Part shown: positions 6,201 through 12,200 of the stretch, piece by piece | Position numbering within the stretch: position 1 is the first letter of the stretch | Layout of the letters: the number at the start of each line of letters is the position of its first letter | Source: Baffinella frigidus | Taxonomy: Eukaryota > Cryptophyceae > Cryptomonadales > Baffinellaceae | Length of the DNA: 21,032 bases | Direction: 5' to 3' | Assembly: GCA_026770585.1 (NCBI GenBank) | Contig: MU646788.1 | Coordinates: forward strand, 1-21,032 | Made by a program: the position numbers and the translations under genes | Notes under the pieces: model-generated | Database searches by the model: none | What the model was told of the DNA's origin: nothing | The model's input: the letters and a program-made list of their open reading frames with translations, nothing else

Positions 6201-8638
6201 CCTGATTCGCCGTGCTGCCTTCCACGCCAGAATGATCGAGGGAAACCCACACCTTATCCACGTAAGATCTGACGTGGTTGACTTAAGAATTGAAGGGAAT
6301 TCCCTTGAAAGATGTCAAAAGTGGATGTTTTGATCCCTCTGGCGTGGTTGCTGTCGGCAGCCAAGGGCTGGCAGGAGCGGGGGTGTAAGGGGTAGGGCGT
6401 TGAGTTCAGAGTTTAGGGGGCAGGTGGTAGGGTATGGGCTTAGGGTTTAGAATTAGGTTTTAGGGAAGTAGGGTTTAGGCTTTATGGCTTTATGGGTCAA
6501 TAATGAAAAAGGTCTCTCTGTGTTGGTACTGAGGGTGTTGACCGGTTCTCAGTTTGAGGTCGCGTTTGGCCCAGTCGTAGACGGCCTTAGCATCCGCGTA
6601 GATGTTCGCCTCTCCTGGCTCCCCCGCCGCCATCCCGTATCTGCCCCCGCCAATGTCAACTTACGAAAAGTCCTAATAGCAAGCGCTTGCCTGTCAGCTT
6701 ACCACCCTGGCATGTACCTGAGGGGTTAATCATTAATCGGTGCAACTGAGTGCCGGGGGGGGAGGTTAATCCGACCACCTAAACCACTAAACCTCGATTT
6801 CTTTGTGTTATTAAAAGGGACTTGCTATTTTTTTGGCTGTCTTCGGGAGAATGCTGCAGGCCCGTCATCCCATACCCGACCCTACCATTGTCAACTTATG
6901 AATAGTCCCACCAGGCAGCGCTTGCCTGCCAGCACGCCAGCCTGACATGCCAGTGCTGACATGACAGGCCACTGCCTGTCACTCTCTACCTGCCCCCTGC
7001 CAATGTTAACTTACGAATAGTCCGGCAACCGGACTGATGCAGAGCTAGAAACCCTGCGGCGCGCCAGCCTGGTATATGAGCGGTGACATACGGCGTGTCG
7101 CCACGGCCGGTAACGCATGGCATGCTTGCCTGCCTGGGAAGGCCTTCGCGGCGCAGCATTTGATGGTCAAACACGCGGGGTGGAGCGGGCGCCGATCGGC
7201 GCCCAGAGCGCCTGGGTCAGGACCAACGCTCAGCCGCACCATGCGATGCACAGCTCCACCAGAGGTTGCCCGGGACCATCAAGAGGTCCCTAACCCCTAA
7301 CCCCCAACCCCAGCCAATGCAAGCCGCGAGGGAGGGGCGTGGGGTGGCAATGTGGGGAGAATGTCCCGCTGTAGTCGCAGGCAAGGACGGCAGGGAGGGG
7401 TTTGGGGTGGCAGTGTTGTCAGGAGCAACACCCATTGCAGTCGTGATGGAGCGGTGTGGGGATCATCACCCGGTGCAGTTGTAGGTAATGCTGTCAGGGA
7501 GGGGGTGTGGGGGTGCGCCCGCCTCAGGATAGTGACCAAGAACATACGGTGGCAGTGTTGCAGCTCTACCTGAGTTTTATTCTGGCTCGTCATAAAGGCT
7601 TTCTGTTCGCCCATTTGTACTGGATTTCTGCTCTTAAATACTTTTAGGACGAGCCAGAAAAAAACCCAGGCAGAGCTAGGTGATGTCGGGGATGATCACC
7701 CAGTGTAGTCGTAGGTAATTATATCGACAGACAGCTGGTCCGACAGCCACTCGCAGAAGAGTTTATTGACGCCTATGTCCTCGGCATTCCCATGCGAAAA
7801 CAGCACCGTGAACCGCGGGCTGCCAGAGATAAGAGTCAGCGATCGGAGTTGGCGATCGGAGGAAGCGATCGGAGTGAGCGATGACACCACGGGAGCGATG
7901 CAAGTCAGAGATGAAGCGATCCCAGACAGCCATGCCACCCACACAGCCCGTGGACCGCATGCCTCCACCCACCAAGGGAGCGACCCCAGTCAAGAGTGAG
8001 CGACCGCAGTGAGCGATCAAGAGTGAGCGACCGCAGTGAGCAGAGTGAGCGAATCCATCCACGCACCCCATCCAGTCCCTCGAAATCCAACGTTATCAAT
8101 CGCCCGCGCGCGCAACCATGCGGAGAGCCTCAGTCGGGCTCGCTGACTGTTCGTCAGTCAACATGCTGGGTGTCTGGTACAAATTCGTCAACGTTGGGGC
8201 GGAAAAGAGCCCGGTCTCACCAATTTGGCGAGACCAAATGGTTTTGAGACAGCGCCAGGCGATGCGGAGAGATGGCAGAGATTGTTCAAGACCATGGGAG
8301 GTGCTGGGCGTCGCTTGGGGGGGGGGGGAACCTTTTGTGCTTTATGTGGAGGACTGGGATGGTGCTCTGCAGTTCGGTGGTGACGAATGTCGTGATGTCT
8401 GCGCAGTGGTGCAGCGTCAGACCTGTGCACATGCGCGCAACACACGATACGATCCGTGTTTTGCATGCAGGGCAGGGCGCAGCAGCTATCGCTCGAAGCC
8501 AGGGACTGACCCAGCCAAGTCCCGAACACCACGCCCATTCCAGCCGCAACCCGCCCACAGTGGGATCGGACCTTTCTGGGTGTATTTCACTGGGTCCGGC
8601 GGGAAGAAGGCCAGCTTGGCCACCAGGTGGTTCCCCAT
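3265..8638 (-). CDS. ABHD17-type alpha/beta-hydrolase (protein depalmitoylase family), complete, ten exons
   Basis: Exons on minus, in reading order: 8638-8572, 8398-8332, 7819-7700, 6640-6543, 5829-5753, 5624-5550, 5105-5052, 4677-4642, 4363-4271, 3324-3265. They total 747 nt, giving 248 residues plus stop. Every donor/acceptor phase fits and every exon matches the ABHD17/FAM108 family in order. Visible are FFPPDP near residue 15; the oxyanion region FSHGNAED at 52-59; YDYTGYG near 82-87; NIYADAKA; the nucleophile motif GKSLG (Ser126); HGTHDE (Asp185); and GAGHND (His216). Spacing resembles animal and plant homologues, but the protein is shorter than the roughly 290 residues of human ABHD17. 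Family members are lipid-anchored, cytosolic-face serine hydrolases that remove palmitate from proteins. The start ATG was chosen because MGNHLVAK resembles plant and protist members. The animal N-terminal cysteine cluster is absent. Confidence 0.93.
3332..3429. repeat. Telomere-like repeat in intron 9 of the hydrolase gene
   Basis: Runs of GGGTTTA with GGGTTTC variants on plus, so the sense strand of the gene reads CCCTAAA. The tract ends a few bases upstream (in the sense direction) of the acceptor of the last exon. Confidence 0.9.
3513..3627. mobile_element. MITE-like inverted-repeat element, 115 bp (family 2, copy 2)
   Basis: The ends match those of 1581-1674: ACCTCGCTCACAAGAA on the left, and ACCTCGCTCATAAGAA when the right end is inverted. 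The centre holds a second palindrome, CCCCCTAGGACC facing GGTCCTAGGGGG. It lies in the last intron of the hydrolase gene and has no coding content. Confidence 0.8.
3841..3994. mobile_element. MITE-like inverted-repeat element, 154 bp (family 4)
   Basis: The left arm starts ATGGATCCACCAACC and includes GAAGTTGACCAGATTGGG. The inverted right arm starts ATGGCAACCATCC and includes GAAGACAACCAGATCGGG. The arms are about 37-40 bp and imperfect. It is the third inverted-repeat element type within the 946-nt intron 9 of the hydrolase gene. Confidence 0.75.
4148..4255. mobile_element. MITE-like element related to family 3 (copy 2)
   Basis: The right end inverted reads TATCTCTCAAGTGGCGAG, nearly identical to an arm of 1734-1839. 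The left end, ATCCCTTGGCGAGTAGGC, matches that element's other arm. It lies 15 nt inside the donor of exon 9, so open reading continues into the element and would wrongly extend the exon if the splice were missed. Confidence 0.65.
4371..4475. repeat. Telomere-like repeat in intron 8 of the hydrolase gene
   Basis: Near-perfect GGGTTTA units on plus, then GGTTTATGG-type decay. The sense strand of the gene is C-rich. A second block at 4574-4622 flanks the other side of a 90-bp unique segment, suggesting an insertion into, or interruption of, one tract. Confidence 0.9.
4687..5038. repeat. Telomere-like repeat and variants in intron 7 of the hydrolase gene
   Basis: Homogenised sub-blocks in series: GGGTTTA, then GGGTTCA (about 4770-4829), GGGTTTA, GGGTTCC (about 4878-4932), then GGGTTTA again. 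Each variant is amplified locally, which is typical of slippage or unequal exchange in situ rather than capture of a telomere. It nearly fills the intron. Confidence 0.9.
5128..5345. repeat. AT-rich GTTTATT/GGTTTAT repeat in intron 6 of the hydrolase gene
   Basis: A block dominated by GTTTATT units, flanked by GGGTTTA units. It looks like a telomere-type repeat drifted towards a new 7-mer. It is the most AT-rich stretch of the window. Short ORFs of Val/Leu/Tyr residues here are repeat products. Confidence 0.85.
5400..5545. repeat. Purine-rich (G/A) tract in intron 6, pyrimidine-rich in sense
   Basis: GGGGGAGG, GTGAGGGG and GGGCGGGG runs with almost no T on plus. In the sense direction of the minus-strand gene this is a C/T-rich tract starting 5 nt beyond the exon 6 donor. 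No coding content. Confidence 0.8.
5638..5750. repeat. Telomere-like repeat filling intron 5 of the hydrolase gene
   Basis: GGGTTTA units occupy almost all of a 128-nt intron, leaving only splice-site flanks. C-rich in the sense direction. Confidence 0.9.
5961..6090 (-). repeat. Decayed copies of the exon 5 acceptor inside intron 4
   Basis: The real acceptor of hydrolase exon 5 lies at 5830-5831, and its context on plus reads GGTCTGCCGC at 5828-5837. The same 10-mer recurs at 5981-5990 and 6073-6082. In the first copy, similarity continues through the exon start, which would read DLLVLYGQ in the same phase against the real DQIILYGK. A related segment, AGAACAGGG, occurs at about 5950 and 6137. 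Confidence 0.75.
6222..6347. mobile_element. MITE, 126 bp (family 5, copy 1)
   Basis: It begins CCACGCCAG and ends CTGGCGTGG, with longer imperfect arms. An inverted copy of exactly the same length lies at 11789-11914 in the other gene; by eye about 109 of 126 positions match, with no gaps. Same-length copies at two unrelated sites with terminal inverted repeats are strong evidence for a non-autonomous transposable element. It lies in intron 4 of the hydrolase gene. The terminal sequence does not identify a superfamily to me. Confidence 0.88.
6395..6483. repeat. Short decayed telomere-like tract in intron 4
   Basis: GGGTTTAG, GGGTATGG and GGGTAGGG units on plus, C-rich in sense, close to the exon 4 donor. 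Confidence 0.65.
6644..7040 (-). repeat. Copies of the exon 4 acceptor region inside intron 3
   Basis: The stretch next to the real acceptor (CATCCCGTAT then CAACTTACGAAAAGTCC, from 6631) is repeated at 6867-6955 (CATCCCATAC, CAACTTATGAATAGTCC) and partly at 6989-7022 (CTGCCCC, TAACTTACGAATAGTCC). The first copy is about 90 bp and includes the exon start. Its acceptor AG is destroyed, so it is a dead duplicate. Confidence 0.8.
7350..7500 (-). repeat. Copies of the exon 3 donor region inside intron 3
   Basis: The real exon 3 end and donor on plus read GATGATCACCCAGTGTAGTC (7691-7710). Similar blocks start at about 7357, 7423 and 7461. The best, GATCATCACCCGGTGCAGTT followed by GTAGGTAAT, keeps a GT donor at the matching place. 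Units are 38-66 bp and repeat in tandem. ORFs listed through here on either strand are by-products. Confidence 0.8.
7562..7677. mobile_element. MITE-like inverted-repeat element, 116 bp (family 6)
   Basis: The left arm starts AGCTCTACCTGAGTTTTATT and the inverted right arm starts AGCTCTGCCTGGGTTTTTTT. Thirty bases match with about three differences, ending in GGCTCGTC. The first bases, AGCTCT.., resemble the 161-294 element, so the two may belong to one superfamily. It lies 22 nt from the exon 3 donor of the hydrolase gene. Confidence 0.82.
7838..8052. repeat. GAGCGATC-type short tandem repeat in intron 2
   Basis: Degenerate units around GTGAGCGATCG, denser at 7838-7890 and 7978-8050. In the sense direction they read CGATCGCTCACTC, similar to the sequence immediately before the real exon 3 acceptor. 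The array may therefore have grown from the 3' end of the intron. Confidence 0.75.
8120..8240. other. Possible decayed element related to family 1
   Basis: The block TGGTACAAATTCGTCAAC (8176-8193) is an exact inverted match to the inside of the 161-294 element, and GAGCCCG follows in both. An internal palindrome, GGTCTCACC facing GGCGAGACC, lies at about 8214-8236. It sits in intron 2 of the hydrolase gene; its ends cannot be set. Confidence 0.45.
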
Positions 8639-9243
8639 TATTGCGCCGCTCGGTCGCAGCGCCTCCTACCACCGCCCTTTGTTCCTGTCAGGGGAGGTTC
8701 GCCCTCGCAAATGAGGAGCCCGCCTTGGCTTCATCCTCGGGTGCAGCTCTCACCACTTGCACCGCGTGGTTCGGACATGCGCGAGCAGCGATGCTGGCAG
8801 CGTCAGGGGGAAAGGTGAGGGGTGGCTGGGGGACGGAGAAGGGCAGATGCAGCTCCAAGAGCGAAGGGGCAATTGCAAACCTCACCCGCGTGGGGCGCTT
8901 TACCGGCCCAAGCTGCAGCTGCGCACCCAAAACGCTGCAGGGCGAAGAGCAGGCGGAGAGCGAGACGCCACCTCTTGGAGTTCGATCTTCTCTTTTTGAC
9001 CTTCAAACTGCCTAGAGCTCTCTCTCTAGCTGAGGGAGAGGCAATCTTGAAAGTCAACTCTTCTTCTTTTACCTTAAATCTGTCAACTTACGGTCGATAT
9101 TTTCCCAACCGGCCCTTGCGTAGACTTTTGAATGACCCACTCACGTCGAAAGTGGTTTGATAGTCAAATCCGCCAGATTCGGGGATGGTGACCAATTTCG
9201 GGGTTCAAAGACTCTGTTAGCGGGAGACCTGAGCAGAGGGAAG
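8639..9243. promoter_or_regulatory. Region between divergent genes, probable bidirectional promoter
   Basis: About 600 bp separate the start codon of the minus-strand hydrolase from that of the plus-strand glycosidase. There are no telomere-type repeats here, in contrast to the introns, and the right half is AT-richer. An imperfect hairpin spans about 9000-9057 (GACCTTCAAACTGCC facing GGCAATCTTGAAAGTC). No TATA box or other core element is convincing. Both 5' UTRs must lie here, and unseen 5' exons are possible. Confidence 0.6.
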
Positions 9244-12200
9244 ATGCGAGGGCACGCCAGTTCCCCCAGGCACCCGAGGATTCATCGCAAAGCCCTCCTC
9301 TTGGTGGCGTTGGCAACTCTGCTTTCACCCGTCTCTCCCAGCGAGGAAGCGAAGCCGCCTGGTCCGCGGGTGGAGATAAACTTCCCGCGAGACGGACATG
9401 TCTTCTGGTCCCCACCGCAGGTGTCCCACACGGCACGGCCTCCTGCTTTCCTCCTCCCTTTTCGCCTCCACATGCCCTCCTCCCGTTTGGAGGATTTCCT
9501 CGCTCTTGGTTGGAGCGATTAGGAGTTGGCCCCTGAAGCGTGAAGCCTTGGCAGGTTGACTACAGCATCGACGGCCTCGAGACGCTTCCGGTGATCCGCA
9601 CTTGCGTGCACCCTTACTCCCACCCTCCCTATGATGCACTCTTGCCTTACTCCCACGCGCCTTGCAGCCAACCAGTTGCTCCAGCTTGCCACGGCAGAGA
9701 CTCACGGACGGTGATGGTCGCTCGAGGCAGGAGGGGCAGGGGTGGTGGGCGCACGTGGAGATCAACAATGAGAAAGTCGCGGAGATGTGGGACCCCGAGG
9801 GGACCATCGTCCTCAACGCCGTGCGCCTCCCGACCGAAACCCTCACCCCTAAACCCTCAACCATAAGCCCTAAGCCCTAAACCCTAAGCCCTAAGCCCTA
9901 ATCCCTAAGCCCTAAGACCTGAGCCCTAAGCCCTGAACCCTACACCCTTGTTCTGCCGCCGACAACTGCTCCAGTCACTGTTTCACTAGTGATGTCACGC
10001 CACCCACAACCCTGAACCCTGAACCCTACACACTCAACCTGTACCCGAAACCTTGAACCCCGAACCCTCAGGGAGCAACGCCGATCAATTCTTGAGATCA
10101 CCGGAAGCGTCTCGAGGCCGTCGATGGTGTAGTCAACCAGCCACGACTTCCCACTTCCAGGGCCAACTCCTAATGACTCTGTCTCTGCGATCGGGGAAAT
10201 GCTGGAAGCGGAGCTTGACACGACCGCGCGGTGCAGGTGTGGTTCATGCGGGGGGTGGAGCACCACGTGAGCATCCACCTCTTCGCGGGCACGCACGTCG
10301 AAGCCGCCGCGCTGCCCGTCGCCTCCCGCACGGTGCCCCCCCACCCCCACTCCTCGACTGCAAGCTGGGGTCTACGCCAAAGCGGGCTGTTTGTCCTGGG
10401 CGTCACACGGCTGCATGCACCCTGGTGGGGATGACGCATCATCGGTGATGCATGGTGATGCATGCATTGGGGCATGGCGATGCATGCATGAATGGTGACG
10501 CATGCATCACCCCAGAACCCCCTTTCCCGTCGCGAGCTGGCGAGGTCTCTCTGAGATCGATCGGGTGTTTCTGTTTTCGGGCGAGCAGGTGCGCTTCACG
10601 GCGGAGGCTTCTGACGATGCCCCCCGCCTCTCGGTTCCTCCCTCCCTCCCTTCTTGCCTACCTGCCTACCTGCCTACTTACCTCCCTCCCTACCTGCCTG
10701 CCTGCCTGCCTGCCTCCCCCCCTCCCTCCCTCCCTCCCTCCCTCCCTCCCTCCCTCCCTCCCTCCCTCCCTCCCTCCCTCCCTCCCTCCCTCGCTCGCTA
10801 GCGAGCAGTGCTCCGCCGGAGGCTCCTCTCCTCTCGCGCGCATCCACCAGCCAGCCTGGTCACGTGACCTCTCTGGTGATTGCCTGGTCACGTGACCTCT
10901 CTGGTGGTGGGCAGTGCGTGACCTCCCCGGAGAACTGCGTCTCGGCCGACGACCTCGCGTTGGAGCCATTGCTTGCTGCGCGGACGTTGGAGCCATTGCA
11001 TCCTCCGAGCTCCCCCCGGGGGGCAGCAGAGGGAGCAGAGGGGGGGGATTCCGCGGCCGACTCGGTACCTACCGACACCCTAAACCCTAAACCCTACACC
11101 TTAAACCTTACACCCTAAACCCTACACCCCAAACCCTCAACTCTCAACCCTAAACCCTCAAACCTCGACCCTCAACCCTGCACCCTAAACCCTAAACCCT
11201 ACACCCTAAACCCCACACCCTGAACTCTAAACCCTGAACCCTACATCCTAAACCCTGAACCCTGAACCCTGAACCCTGAACCCTGAACCCTGAACCCTGA
11301 ACCCTAAATCCTGAACCCTGAACCCTGAACCCTACACCCTAAACCCTACACCCTACACCCCACACCCTACACCCTCAACCATAAACCCTGCATCCTAAAC
11401 CTCAAACCCTCAACCCTCAACCCTCAACCCTCAACCCGAAACCAGGAGACACCCGTACGAGGAGAAGGGTGGGGGCAGTCGGCAGCACTGGGGCGCGAGA
11501 TGCTGGGGGCGCTGGTGGACGTGGCGGGACTGCCGAAGAGGAGGAGAGGCGTCACGCGACTCCACGCGTCGTCAAATGCCTGGACCGAGCGCCTCCCCGG
11601 TACCTTCCTCTTCTTGATTACTCTCGGTACTGGTCCTAGGAAGCCATTTCAGCCTTGAGTTGAGTTGAGTTGAGTTGAGTTGAGTTATACACACGTCTAC
11701 GAGCCTTCAGAAACGGGTCTCCCTGGTACTGGGGCACACACTCCTCCCAATTTGACGCCTGGACCGAACGCCTCCCTGGTGCGCACTCCCACGCCAGAGG
11801 GATCGAAACATCCACTTTTCACAAGTTTCAAGGGAAAGCCCTTGAATACTTAAGTTAACGACGTCAGGTCTGACGTGGATAAGGCGTCGGTTTCCCTCGA
11901 CCCCTCTGGCGTGGTCAGTCCTCCCAACTCCATCGTTAGAGTAGGGGCGCCGAGATGGGTCCCTCACCTCCCTGCTAATATATGACTCCCTGGCAACATG
12001 CTCACGCACCTGTGAGGCCCGCCCTCTGGTGGTGGGCACTGCCTCCTCCCTGCGAACGTCCATGCACCACGCGCGTACCAACGTAGCACGGCTGCGGAAA
12101 GCGCAGGCTCAGACAGGGAGAGACGTGAGGGCAGAACCCCACGGCTGTTTGTGAAACGCGTGTGCCACCGCGTGCGCACTTGTGGAGGCATCCCACCGCG

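Larger units (their letters stand above)
9244..11064 (+). other. GH172 gene exons 1-6: signal peptide and N-terminal beta-sandwich-like region
   Basis: Residues 1-16 are basic, 17-27 hydrophobic (ALLLVALATLL), then a small-residue stretch: a classic signal peptide. VEINFPRDGHVFWSPP follows, then VDYSIDGL, WWAHVEIN and VWFMRGVEHHVSIHLF, alternating like strands of an Ig- or fibronectin-like fold. I do not recognise a named domain. Exon 6 is rich in Ala, Gly and Glu after CVTSPENCVSADD and looks like a linker. It contains a direct repeat, GTTGGAGCCATTG, at about 10960 and 10986. Exon 5 (15 codons, weak donor) is the least secure. An in-frame ATG at 9157 would extend the N-terminus but spoil the signal peptide. 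Confidence 0.75.

Noticed and set aside
8272-9015. 247-codon open frame on plus across the hydrolase gene's first two exons and the intergenic region
   Set aside because: It is antisense to well-supported exons with matching phases. Its own translation has no family resemblance and irregular Pro/Ala/Arg composition.
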